Virus record (IMG/VR): IMGVR_UViG_3300042197_004173
Location: 1 to 43,535 of that record
Reading direction: 5' to 3' (one strand)
Length of the DNA: 43,535 nt
Origin: a virus
The position numbers and the translations under genes were made by a program. Positions 7,702-16,800 of the stretch are shown here, in pieces (the stretch's first letter is position 1; the number at the start of each line of letters is the position of its first letter). Below the pieces are notes generated by a model, which was not told the DNA's origin, did not search any database, and saw only the letters and a list, made by a program, of their open reading frames with translations.

Positions 7702-8298
7702 ATGAGTTACACAAGAGAACAAATTGAAAAAGCAGTAAAATCAAAGGGTTACGCTTGGTTTGAAGACGCAACTAACAAAGGATACGATGTTAATATTGTA
7801 GGTGTTAGAAATTCAAAAACTGGTCAAACAGTTACTAATGTATTTGATGATACATTAACTATTTCTTACAAAGAAGGAGGTGTATGGAAATATCATCAAT
7901 GGCCAGCTACAACAGATCCTGGTAAAAAAGGAGTTATGGAATACCATAATGCAGCTGGTGTTGCTAGACTTGTTGAAGGTCAATACAGAGGATCTCATCA
8001 ATTAGGACTTCATCAAGGTAAATACGAAGCACTTAAGCAAAAATCAAATGTAAAAGTATATCGTGACGCAAATCGAGATCTTGTTTATAACGAAGATAGA
8101 ATACAAGAAGGGGTATTTGGAATTAATATTCATAAAGCAGGTGTGGATTCAGCAACAGTAGAAAATTGGAGCGAAGGATGTCAAGTATTTAAAAGAGCTG
8201 CTGATTTTGAGCAATTTATGGCAATTTGTCGTAAAGCATCTCAAATACACGGTAATTCTTTCACTTATACTTTAATAGAAAGTAATGATATAATTTAA
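7702..8298 (+). CDS. L,D-transpeptidase-like protein, candidate cell-wall enzyme
   Basis: 198 residues. Near residues 140-163 is GINIHKAG ... WSEGCQVF, giving His144, Ser157, Gly159 and Cys160. This His-x(n)-Ser-x-Gly-Cys arrangement resembles the active site of L,D-transpeptidases (YkuD) and of phage lysins with the GIxIH ... GCQ pattern. The Cys would be the nucleophile, acting on peptidoglycan cross-links. The N-terminal ~100 residues are not recognised and carry no signal peptide. The gene stands alone, with a TATATATA box just upstream and a strong terminator just downstream. It may be an endolysin or a virion-associated wall enzyme. Motif assignment is by eye and moderate in confidence. 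Confidence 0.6.
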   Translation: MSYTREQIEKAVKSKGYAWFEDATNKGYDVNIVGVRNSKTGQTVTNVFDDTLTISYKEGGVWKYHQWPATTDPGKKGVMEYHNAAGVARLVEGQYRGSHQLGLHQGKYEALKQKSNVKVYRDANRDLVYNEDRIQEGVFGINIHKAGVDSATVENWSEGCQVFKRAADFEQFMAICRKASQIHGNSFTYTLIESNDII

Positions 8299-8301
8299 AA
8301 A

Positions 8302-8330
8302 AGAGGTCTTAAAAAGACCTCTTTTTTTTT
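8302..8330. terminator. Strong intrinsic terminator
   Basis: Stem AGAGGTCTT (8302-8310), loop of three A, AAGACCTCT (8314-8322), then about nine T. Upstream A residues allow it to work in reverse as well. It separates the convergent genes at 7702-8298 and 8329-8694. Confidence 0.85.
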
Positions 8331-8694
8331 ATATTGAATGAAGACCTTGTCCGTCATTGGAACCCTCAATGGATATAAGTTTTATAAGGTTTTCATTATC
8401 ACCCTTCTTCGAATAAAGAAGGTTAAAACCCTTCGCAAGTCCGCGCTTAAATATTTCAGTGAAGTATGCAAAAGCATTATTCGATTTTTCTTCATTAAAA
8501 TTATACCAGTTTTGGAACATATCTAATAATCCAGATTGATAACAATCCATTTTATCGTTATTTGACCAATATCTCATTTTTTTGATAGTTTCCTTGGCGA
8601 GAATTTCTAACATCATCTCTGCCTTTCTTGTTAATTTTCCTTTTGCCTTTGAAACAATAATTTCAACATAAAGATCACGGTTATTTAAATACAT
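8329..8694 (-). CDS. 55: Late-transcription sigma factor (T4 gp55-like)
   Basis: Small sigma factor that, in T4, directs host RNA polymerase to late promoters together with the sliding clamp. I use the ATG at 8694 (MYLNNRDLYVEIIV, 121 residues); a TTG lies one codon upstream. The core around residues 50-90 has MDCYQSGLLDMFQNWYNF followed by NEEKSNNAFAYFTEIFKRG. This matches the gp55 signature (E/D-K-S-x-N-x-F-A-Y-F-T-x-I preceded by a hydrophobic-aromatic helix), which corresponds to sigma region 2. The T4 protein is ~185 residues, so this is short at the C-terminus. It fits the TATATATA boxes upstream of most virion genes. A long hairpin lies directly in front of the start codon. Confidence 0.8.
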   Translation of the reverse strand: MYLNNRDLYVEIIVSKAKGKLTRKAEMMLEILAKETIKKMRYWSNNDKMDCYQSGLLDMFQNWYNFNEEKSNNAFAYFTEIFKRGLAKGFNLLYSKKGDNENLIKLISIEGSNDGQGLHSI

Positions 8695-8698
8695 CAAT

Positions 8699-8738
8699 AA
8701 AGCATTATTTTTTAAGCTATAAAAGCTTAATATGCTTT
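8699..8738 (-). promoter_or_regulatory. Two-part hairpin in the 5' leader of the late sigma gene
   Basis: Outer stem AAAGCAT (8699-8705) with ATGCTTT (8732-8738), an internal loop, inner stem TTAAGCT (8712-8718) with AGCTTAA (8724-8730), and loop ATAAA. It ends four bases before the ATG. There is no T run, so it is not a classical terminator. It could control translation or stability of the sigma mRNA, or process a transcript reading through from the endonuclease gene upstream. Confidence 0.55.
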
Positions 8739-8758
8739 CATGTTATATATTTGTTTTT

Positions 8759-10225
8759 TTATTTGTTTAAAACAAATTTAATCTTACCACAATCCCAGAT
8801 TTTTAAGATATTTCTTCTTTTCATTTCTTTACTTTCTGATAATAATGTAGGAACCCGCGATTTTCTAAATCTAGATTTATGGACTCTTCTGCCGTTGCAG
8901 ATATATTTATAATCAGGGTTTGTTTCATGAGATATAGCAAAACCCAATTTTGTATAAAGATCACCAACTGACCAATCCTTATCAGAATAACTTACTATTC
9001 TTTTTGGTTTGTATATTTTTTCAAAATATTTAAGTAATCTTCCAGCACCTCCAATAACATTAGTATTTATTTTATTACAAAATCTAGATAGATTCCATTC
9101 TTCTTGAACCATTTTTTTTCTACCCTCAAATTTATTAAATGTCATCAAACTAACTAAATCATTGTTAAAATATAATCCTAATTTTATAATAGATTTATCT
9201 TTACCCTGAACATGGTTTTTATCTAAAAAATTAGATGAGGTGTTGCTACAAACTTCACGAATTTCACAAGATCTTGCAAATATTTTATAACTTGTCAAAC
9301 CTAGCCAATTATTTATTTGACTTTTGATTATATCTTCTCTAAAATGCCAATCATCTTCCCAAATATGAATAATTCGTATTCCTTTTTTAAAAAAAAATCG
9401 CGATTTATTTAAATGATACCATTTATCTTTCCATAATTCAGAGTGCCAATATAGTCCATTAAATTCAAAACCCAAGTTTAGCTCAGGTAAATAAATATCT
9501 ATTTCAAACTCATCTCTATATGAGTTAATTACCTCACCCTCATAAATAGAGTGAATATAATTCAAAAGCTGCTTCTCTTTAATCGACTGACTATCTCCTA
9601 TTGGTGTACAAACAGTACAAAGTGTCAAATTATTTTTTTTTCTATGATAATAATTATCGCCTGTTATTAGAAATTCATGTTCAAATCCTGAATCACACTT
9701 AAACTTAGATAGGTTATCAGAAACATATTGTATATAATTTTTATCATGTGATATTTTGGATGTCACTAATCTAATTTCTTCGGATTTTGATACATGATCA
9801 ACTCCCCATTTTTCACGAACATTTTTAATAGTTTTTTCTCTAATTTCTTTTGATTGTTGTAAAAACTCAACTCCATATTTCATTAAATTTGTTTTTTTTG
9901 CCTTATTTTGTGTTTCTTCAAGAGCCATTGGATGATCAACGCCATATTTTAAAAGATTATTTTCTTTTGCCTTTAATGCACCACAACCTTTACAACAGGC
10001 ATACTTGTTACCATTTGATGTGTTTCTAAAGTACTCTCTAAAAGTAATAAATACTATTTTATTACAGAAATCACATTCAACTTCTACTATTTGCCTACTA
10101 CCATTTGTTAAATGTTCTATTTTAACATCTATATAATCACAAACCACATTATATCCAAGACTTTCATAATATTTTAACTTCCTATTATCAAATGTTTGTA
10201 GTCTTATCGTATTATTCAATATCAT
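8759..10225 (-). CDS. Free-standing Vsr-like (EDxHD-type) homing endonuclease
   Basis: 488 residues, second copy of the family at 131-1711. In order: an N-terminal segment with CDFC and CKGC (about 50-80); two KYGV-type repeats (KYGVDHPMA, KYGVEFLQQ) and KWGVDHVSK; a CTVC pair before TPIGDSQSIKEKQLL; the nuclease core EIDIYLPELNLGFEFNG, WHSE, HIWEDDW; then ARSCEIREV, NHVQGKDKS, LSRFCNKINTNVIGG and YSDKDWSVGDLYTKLGF. All core acidic residues are present. It lies between the late sigma gene and a 427-residue structural candidate. Its own ATATATAT box is five bases before the ATG, and a terminator lies upstream, suggesting insertion as an independent unit. Confidence 0.84.
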   Translation of the reverse strand: MILNNTIRLQTFDNRKLKYYESLGYNVVCDYIDVKIEHLTNGSRQIVEVECDFCNKIVFITFREYFRNTSNGNKYACCKGCGALKAKENNLLKYGVDHPMALEETQNKAKKTNLMKYGVEFLQQSKEIREKTIKNVREKWGVDHVSKSEEIRLVTSKISHDKNYIQYVSDNLSKFKCDSGFEHEFLITGDNYYHRKKNNLTLCTVCTPIGDSQSIKEKQLLNYIHSIYEGEVINSYRDEFEIDIYLPELNLGFEFNGLYWHSELWKDKWYHLNKSRFFFKKGIRIIHIWEDDWHFREDIIKSQINNWLGLTSYKIFARSCEIREVCSNTSSNFLDKNHVQGKDKSIIKLGLYFNNDLVSLMTFNKFEGRKKMVQEEWNLSRFCNKINTNVIGGAGRLLKYFEKIYKPKRIVSYSDKDWSVGDLYTKLGFAISHETNPDYKYICNGRRVHKSRFRKSRVPTLLSESKEMKRRNILKIWDCGKIKFVLNK

Positions 10226-10267
10226 TAAATATATATTAAAGATGTGGCAATTCGTTTTAATAAAAAA

Positions 10268-10290
10268 CCCACTAAATTTAATTTAGTGGG
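10268..10290. terminator. Bidirectional intrinsic terminator
   Basis: CCCACTAAAT (10268-10277), loop TTA, ATTTAGTGGG (10281-10290), flanked by an A run on the left and a T run on the right. It lies just downstream of the minus-strand gene 10315-11598 and isolates the homing endonuclease from it. Confidence 0.85.
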
Positions 10291-10314
10291 TTTTTATTTT
10301 TTCTATAATAAAAA

Positions 10315-11598
10315 TTATTTTCTAATTCTTTCTTTGTACTGAACTTCTTTAACAGCTTGTAGTTCAATATCAAGTGCCTTAGATCTTTTCTTTAGATTAG
10401 TTAGTGCCTCTTTAAGAACTTTTGTTTCACCAATCATTTGAATAGACGATTTAATTTTATCAATATTGAAATTAACATCTTCAAGTTTTAAAGTAATTTC
10501 TCTTTCTTTATCTTCAAGTTTCCTTTTTGTAATAATTTCTTTTGATAATTTGTTCTCATAAAAGAATGTCAAATCATAATTCAATTCATTACGAACTTCG
10601 TTCACTAGTTCTATAGCGGATTCGTATTTATAGAACGAATTACCATATCTTTCATCACAACGATAGATAAAAATATTATTTTTATAATTAAAAGCATAAA
10701 CCTCTAATGTTGGATTAATTAGATTTGAAACTCTTTTAACAACATCCAATTCTACAAAAGAATCTAAGTTTTTAGAAACTTCTACTAAAAGTGGATAAAA
10801 GTTTTTATTTACAATTGGAACAACTGGTGAAGAAAAAAGACTTTCTAATGTTGTTTCATCATTTAATTGATCTTCATTGATAAAAATACCACCTTTAGAT
10901 GTTACAGAAAGACCAACTGTTAAGTACTCAGAAATTCTAAAATCTATTCTACTTTCAGAAATCGTTGAAAATTGAAGAGCGGTTTGAAGACTTCTTAATG
11001 TTCTTAATCTTTCTTCATCTTTAACATTATTTTCAAGTAATGTTTTTTCAATAGAATCATTAGTTAAAAGGAACCAAGAATCCCTTAGATACGCTAAGTG
11101 CCCACCTTCTACTTGTTCCACAACAGTGAATACAGATTCTGATTTACCACCACTTAACAAATTAGTCTTTTGTTCGGGTGATTTAGAAAGATTATGCACA
11201 AATAATTTAATTTCAGGAACCCAGTCATAAACAGCTAATTCATTTAGAATTTTTGACATTCTGTCTTGATCTGTTTCCAAATTAATAGTTTGCAAAAGCA
11301 CATTAATTGGTTGGCGATACAACTCACCTTGATTTCTTGAATTTAAAACATTATATAAATTTTTTAATTCATACAATAGTTCATAGTTTTTGATATCATC
11401 ATTTAAACTTTCAAGAAATTTCTTAACTTGTTTATCATAAGTAAATGGTTTCAATTTCTCATTTAATGAAAGTACAATCTGCTTTTCAGAAAGATCATTT
11501 GTAGAGTTTAAGTGGCCTTCAATTACGTATTCAATGTCTGATTGCTCGTAAGACAAAGACTTTTTGAAATTAAATAGCTCAAATTTAAGATTCTTCAT
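10315..11598 (-). CDS. Unknown protein, 427 aa, candidate virion component
   Basis: I do not recognise the family. The start MKNLKFELFNF resembles the N-terminal peptide of several other proteins here. Residues ~1-140 look helical. A middle part (about 145-330) is mixed beta-rich, with VFTVVEQVEGGHLAYLRD and FRISEYLTVGLSVTSKGG. The last ~70 residues are strongly charged and heptad-like (KRKLEDKEREITLKL), predicting a coiled coil. There is no membrane segment and no enzyme motif. It sits directly downstream of the gp15-like tail gene on the same strand, with an ATATATAG/TTATATAA-rich region ahead of its ATG. A structural role is inferred from this context only. Confidence 0.65.
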   Translation of the reverse strand: MKNLKFELFNFKKSLSYEQSDIEYVIEGHLNSTNDLSEKQIVLSLNEKLKPFTYDKQVKKFLESLNDDIKNYELLYELKNLYNVLNSRNQGELYRQPINVLLQTINLETDQDRMSKILNELAVYDWVPEIKLFVHNLSKSPEQKTNLLSGGKSESVFTVVEQVEGGHLAYLRDSWFLLTNDSIEKTLLENNVKDEERLRTLRSLQTALQFSTISESRIDFRISEYLTVGLSVTSKGGIFINEDQLNDETTLESLFSSPVVPIVNKNFYPLLVEVSKNLDSFVELDVVKRVSNLINPTLEVYAFNYKNNIFIYRCDERYGNSFYKYESAIELVNEVRNELNYDLTFFYENKLSKEIITKRKLEDKEREITLKLEDVNFNIDKIKSSIQMIGETKVLKEALTNLKKRSKALDIELQAVKEVQYKERIRK

Positions 11599-11656
11599 AC
11601 TTTGGTATATTATTTTTTATATAATCTATATATTACAACTTAAAAGTCACTTTTTT

Positions 11657-12424
11657 TCATTTTTGGTTAGTATTAAAATTCGGATTATTATTGTTTGCAT
11701 TCGGATTTACATCAATTGGGGATTTATCTAAAAGTCCGTATAAATTATTAAACCATCTAGTTCTATATGGATAGGCGACGCCATCACCAATGTCTGAATT
11801 TATAAAAGCAGGGTAATAAGTTTGTACTTCCAAATCTAATGACATTTTGATAGTATTATCACTTTTTAAATTCTTTTCTCGCGTAATTTCAATAGTCTCA
11901 GTATCTGGAAATGTGACCACGGCATTTATGTGCATGTAATTATGCTCAAAATATATAAATTTATATAACCACAGAGTATTCATAATTTCTTGAGCACATT
12001 TAAATACATCAATTTCAGTCTTTAATAGAATTGTAAGATTATAATTTACTGTAATTGGAATAGCTCTTACTTGTTTTAGTAAAGTTCTTACTTCATCATT
12101 ATCTTCCGTGACAGATCTTAGCCAAACATTCGGATTTCTAAATTCATCAGAACGGATATTAAAATTTGTTAGAGTAAGGTGTCCTCTTGGAATTTGGTCA
12201 GTGTTAAGTTCAACATATCTATTTTCAGAAACAATATCATCTTGGAAAGAATCTAATAAAAATCTTTCATCACCTGAAAGTGAATAATAAATCGGAACTT
12301 CAACTTGAACATCACCTGAAGAAAATCTATTGATCCATCTTAATCTACCTTCTAAAGTATCTAATACACAGACAGTTAAGTCGCGAAAAAATACTTCATC
12401 CATATTAAATTTTTGACCGATCAT
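11657..12424 (-). CDS. 15: Tail sheath stabiliser / tail completion protein (T4 gp15-like)
   Basis: In T4, gp15 caps the finished tail and forms part of the joint to the head. The 255 residues (T4 gp15: 272) share the layout. FFRDLTVCVLDTLEGRLRWI matches the N-terminal helix; SGDVQVEVPIYYSLSGDERF matches T4 SGDKFIRVPITYASKEHF; then PRGHLTLTNFNIRSDEFRN, a strand IPITVNYNLTILLKTEIDVF with CAQEIMNTLWLY (T4 YELSIFTRYEDDMFQIVEQI), and a C-terminal SLDLEVQTYYPAF (T4 SLTFEVNGWMYPP). The C-terminus is Asn-rich (NPNANNNNPNFN). It is transcribed toward the 427-residue gene and is divergent from the clamp-loader gene. Confidence 0.78.
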   Translation of the reverse strand: MIGQKFNMDEVFFRDLTVCVLDTLEGRLRWINRFSSGDVQVEVPIYYSLSGDERFLLDSFQDDIVSENRYVELNTDQIPRGHLTLTNFNIRSDEFRNPNVWLRSVTEDNDEVRTLLKQVRAIPITVNYNLTILLKTEIDVFKCAQEIMNTLWLYKFIYFEHNYMHINAVVTFPDTETIEITREKNLKSDNTIKMSLDLEVQTYYPAFINSDIGDGVAYPYRTRWFNNLYGLLDKSPIDVNPNANNNNPNFNTNQK

Positions 12425-12460
12425 AATTTTCAGATTCTTTAATCTTTTGGTGTTTATTAG

Positions 12461-12476
12461 AGTATATATAAAAACT
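12461..12476. promoter_or_regulatory. Shared divergent TATATATA box (gp15-like / clamp loader)
   Basis: AGTATATATAAAAACT, 37 bases from the gp15-like ATG on the minus strand and about 16 bases before the clamp-loader ATG on the plus strand. On the minus strand it reads TTTTTATATATACT, identical in core to the boxes of the portal and 88-aa genes. Confidence 0.45.
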
Positions 12477-12491
12477 ATTCAGTTCTATAAC

Positions 12492-13460
12492 ATGTCAATT
12501 AAAAATTTATTACTCTGGGAAAAATATCGGCCAAAAAAAATAGAAGATCTTATCTTACCACAAAGAATAATTAATCATTTTGAAGAAGGTGTAACGAGAA
12601 ATTATATTTTCCATGGTCATTACGGCACCGGTAAAACGTCTTTAGCAAGAATTTTGATTGGTAAATATTCAAAAGACAAAGCCTTTTTAGAGATAAACTC
12701 ATCATTATATACATCAATTGATACTCTAAGAAGTGATGTTGAAAATTTCTGTAAAACTCAACCAATGATTGAAACACAAGATACATATAAATATGTTTTT
12801 TTAGATGAATTTGAAAGAGTTTCACAACAATATCAAGATGCTCTGAAAGCATTTATTGAACAATATCACAAAAATGTTAGATTTATTTTAACTACAAATC
12901 ATTTGAGTAAGATTTCTGAGGGTATTAAGTCTCGTTTTACTTGCTTAAATTTTGATGCACAAGATTTGAATGAAGAAAAATTCTTAAAAGGTTCACTTCT
13001 AAAAAAATTAATTTCAGAAGTTTTACCGACTGAAAATTTTGAAATTCAAAAAGAAGTATTAATCAATTTAATTAATAAAAAATTTCCAGATTTAAGATCT
13101 ATATTTGTTGAACTTCAAAATTTAAAAGAATCAAAAAACTATCAAATCACTGATTCAAATGTTTCTACAAAACTAAAATTAGAATTATATGATTTGATTT
13201 ATAACAAATCACATGATTATGAAGCTGTGTACCATTTTTTGATGACAAATTTTGGACCTGAGAAAATAGATAACTTATTCAAAATCTTAGGTCAAGATTT
13301 TATAACTTGGTCTTTAGAAAATAAAAAATCTGTTGATAAACTTTTTGAAGCCAATTTTATTATATCTGAATTACACTTTAAACTTGAAACAAATACAGAT
13401 CCTATCATACTTGGAATGACACTTATAGGTAAATTTAGAGAATTACTGATAGAAAATTAA
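12492..13460 (+). CDS. 44: Sliding-clamp loader ATPase subunit (T4 gp44-like)
   Basis: AAA+ ATPase that opens the sliding clamp and places it on DNA for the replicase; in T4 the clamp also activates late transcription. I choose ATG 12492 (MSIKNLLLWEKYRPK); an in-frame ATG at 12447 would add residues read from the promoter box. Of 323 residues, WEKYRPKKIEDLIL is the usual clamp-loader start. Walker A is GHYGTGKTS (about 42-50), Walker B is FLDEFE (about 103-108), sensor 1 is TTNH, and SRF (after EGIKSRF) supplies the arginine finger. The C-terminal third is the helical collar. T4 gp44 is 319 residues. The partner gp62 and clamp gp45 are not in this window. Confidence 0.93.
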   Translation: MSIKNLLLWEKYRPKKIEDLILPQRIINHFEEGVTRNYIFHGHYGTGKTSLARILIGKYSKDKAFLEINSSLYTSIDTLRSDVENFCKTQPMIETQDTYKYVFLDEFERVSQQYQDALKAFIEQYHKNVRFILTTNHLSKISEGIKSRFTCLNFDAQDLNEEKFLKGSLLKKLISEVLPTENFEIQKEVLINLINKKFPDLRSIFVELQNLKESKNYQITDSNVSTKLKLELYDLIYNKSHDYEAVYHFLMTNFGPEKIDNLFKILGQDFITWSLENKKSVDKLFEANFIISELHFKLETNTDPIILGMTLIGKFRELLIEN

Positions 13461-13477
13461 TTTTAATATATAATGAT

Positions 13478-13855
13478 ATGGCTGAATTTAGTTTTAGAGA
13501 TCATTATATCGGATACAAAGGACATCCAAGATTTGTAGTTAATAAAATCATTGAAGATGATTTAATCAGAGTTATTATACAAAAGTACGAAATGATTCTT
13601 TTTACCAACAAAGGAGAATTATTTGGATTACCCGATTTTGGATGTGACTTACCTATTCTTTTACATCAAACTAGAGTTTCAGCAGATGGCGTAGTTAAAA
13701 CTATTATTCGTCAAATAGAAGAATATATTCCAGAGTTAGCAAGTGGAAGTTATACAATTAATGCAGAATTTTTTCAAGATCCTGAAAATTTTCAAGATGT
13801 TCTTCAAATTAATTTCACTTTGGCTTCTTATGAAGTTTATGCTACTATAACTTAA
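13478..13855 (+). CDS. 25: Baseplate wedge protein (T4 gp25 / GPW family)
   Basis: 125 residues (T4 gp25: 132). This family caps the inner baseplate where sheath assembly begins. The pattern fits: an N-terminal HPRFVVNKIIEDDLIRVIIQ, then MILFTNKGELFGLPDFGCDL (matching the G-x-x-x-x-P-x-F-G-x-D/N-L signature), an SADGVVKTIIRQIEEYIPE helix and a C-terminal beta pair. The usual EPR motif is weak (EYIPEL). It follows the clamp-loader gene by 17 bases, with an AATATATAA box in between. Its TAA stop overlaps that of the convergent giant baseplate gene by four bases. Confidence 0.8.
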   Translation: MAEFSFRDHYIGYKGHPRFVVNKIIEDDLIRVIIQKYEMILFTNKGELFGLPDFGCDLPILLHQTRVSADGVVKTIIRQIEEYIPELASGSYTINAEFFQDPENFQDVLQINFTLASYEVYATIT

Positions 13856-16800
13856 GGATAGTAAGACTGTGTGATTGTCAGAGATCCTATTGAAGAATTG
13901 GTTCCAAATCCAAAAGAATCCGATATTATACTTGGTCCATATGTCTGTGCACCAAGATCCCAAATTCTCTGTATATAAGATTGAGTAGTAGAAATATCTT
14001 GATAGTAAGTTGATAATAAGAATCTAGCTTGCCATTGAGTTGAGGACACTCTAGTTTGATAGTAAACATATCCAAATGAATCCATAGCATTATTAAATAT
14101 TTCTGTCACTAAACCAAAATGTGTTGAACCTATTACACTATCTGAAGCTGTAATTAAATTTACTCCGTATTGTGAAAAAGTAGATAGAATAAACGTTTGA
14201 TTATATTTACTAAATGCTGGAATTGAATCAAAAGACTGTGTAACAAATACAGGTATAGTACCAGCCGTAAATTGTGGATTACTATTATTGAGTCTAAAAT
14301 ATTGAGGATTCAAATCACCATATATTGAAGCGCTCATTCCATAGTTACTTCCTGTTAAAAGTTTTGCCAAAACACTATAAGTTACTGGAACAAGTGCTTG
14401 GTTATTTGTGGTATTAATTGGATCTACCCAATAAGATTTACCACCAACAGTTACATCAGCTCTGACTTCTAATGATAAAGTTGCGCCAGGTGCTAAATTA
14501 CCAGACCAATTCAGATTTTTTCCTTGAATATTCATAACACCAGAATTCACAAGGACATAAGGATTTTTCATAAATACAAAATCATCACCTAACTGTATTG
14601 AAAATTTATTTACAGCAAAAGAAGAATTATTTTGAACAATAAATGGAAATCCATGTTTGATATTTGGAAAAACAATATTTCCAGAAGTTGCTAAATAAGG
14701 ACGATCTGTAGGTCTTCCAAACATATCTGTGAAGCTCTTTGTAAAAGTATTTGCAACTAATTGTAAATTTGGAACTTTATCAACATCAGCATAAACAACC
14801 GGTAATGTAGCATCACGATATTGTTTAGTAGTTAGATTACTAAATGCTTCAATTTCTTGTATATCAAGTATTCCTCGTATTTCAAAATTCTTTCTATCTC
14901 TATAAATAGCACCATAACCATTATCAGATGTAACTTCAATAACTAAATATGGAGTAATATTTGAATCAACAGTAAAATTAAATGGTTTTAAATTTGTTAT
15001 GTGTCTATATTCAGATATTTTATCTACTGGTACTAAACTAATTTGTTTCCACTCTGTTACATCAACCCAATTTTTACCAACACCTGCATCTATAGCCGGT
15101 GAAATTGAAGAATATGTAGCACCGGCTTGGCCACTCCAAACATAAATTAAGCTGTCATATTTAGCAACATCACCAACTTGGTAAACTGTTCCTGAGTTCC
15201 AAAGTTTTATATTTTCAAACTTTCTTGGATTGTTGGTTTTATTGTTCGGTATTACAGATTCATATAACTTATTATAATATACAACTCTTTCTCCTTTTTG
15301 ATAGTTTCTAAAAGCATACCATTCTCTATAGATTTCATAAGTTCGTATATCAACTGTATATGAATCAGGCAATAAACTTGATGTTCCTGGTAAAATATAA
15401 AAATCTAAAACACAATTATACACAGTTGAACCACTATTTACCGGCAATAAATATGTCTCATTCATATCAAACATAACTGGAGTAAAATTCTGATGAATAT
15501 TGAATATTTGAGCATCTCTAGTAATGTGAGTAACAACAGTGTTGTCATTGAAATCAGCTCGTCCTGTGATATCCAAGATCTTATGAGTAATTGGAATGAT
15601 ATTTTTTTGTAACCAATACTTAAGACCTTGTAATTTTTTCTGTACTTCTTCTAAAGTATAGTACAAAATATTATTTCCTTCCTTATCTGTAATTCTATAG
15701 GTTAAATTAAACAGATTGGTATCTGTGTAATTTTTATTTGGAAATAAATGTTTAATGAAATTATTTTCAGTCCATCCTGCAACTGAGTTGTCAAATATAT
15801 CAGGAATTTCTACTTTGAAAAGTTTTCCAAAATTTTCAGAATTAGAATTAATATTTCTATAATACTCTGAAAGTTCAAGATCGTTATAACCAAAATAATT
15901 AATGGCATTAATTATTGACTTATAACTTCCAATATAAGGATAAATCATATTTTTGACCATCAACATTTCTTTTCTTTTCATGTTTAGATATTCCCAATCA
16001 ATACCTTCTTCTTTAATGTCATATTCTTTAAAAATATAGACATCATCAGATGATATAAGTTTTCCAACATTATTCAGTTCTGTATGATATCTGATATCTT
16101 CTATTTCTGTTTGACCTAATACATTAAATCTACCTATTTCTTTGTCCCAAACAATTATTCTAAGTGAAAGATAAGTTACTAATCCTGTTTTCGGAAAGTT
16201 ATTTATCAATGTTTGTTCTTGAACCAAGAAATCTACTTCTTTGAAAAAAGAAACTATAATTTCTCTACTATAAACTTCTTTAATCTTTAACAGATATCCA
16301 TTATTTTGTGAAATATATTGACTTTTTTGATTTGAAACATCTTTTACAAAGATTGCGATAGTTTGTCCTTTTCTGAGACCTCTTTTTGTACCTGTTGATG
16401 TAACTGTAAAGAAACTACTAGAATCAGATTTTAAGGATATTTTTCCGAATATTTCACCTGTAATTGTATCTTGTAATGTTTGGAATAAAATTACATCGTT
16501 ATTTGATGAGTTTGTAGTAATTGTAAAATCAATATTTTCACTACGATATAATTGTAATATAGATCTTAAAGCTCCTTCGTCTAGTGAATTATATCCTATA
16601 AAAACTTGTAATGGCTCTGGAACCACACTAATATCTTCATTATCATCAATGTATTCAAGATTGTAGTCAACTCTACTAAAAATAGTTTGTTGATACTCAG
16701 GATCTTTTACCTTTGAAGGATCTCTATTGGGTTTATTATTCAGAAATACAGTAGGCAGTGGTTTTGGACCAGTGTAAGCTAATGCACCAGATGTTGAAAG

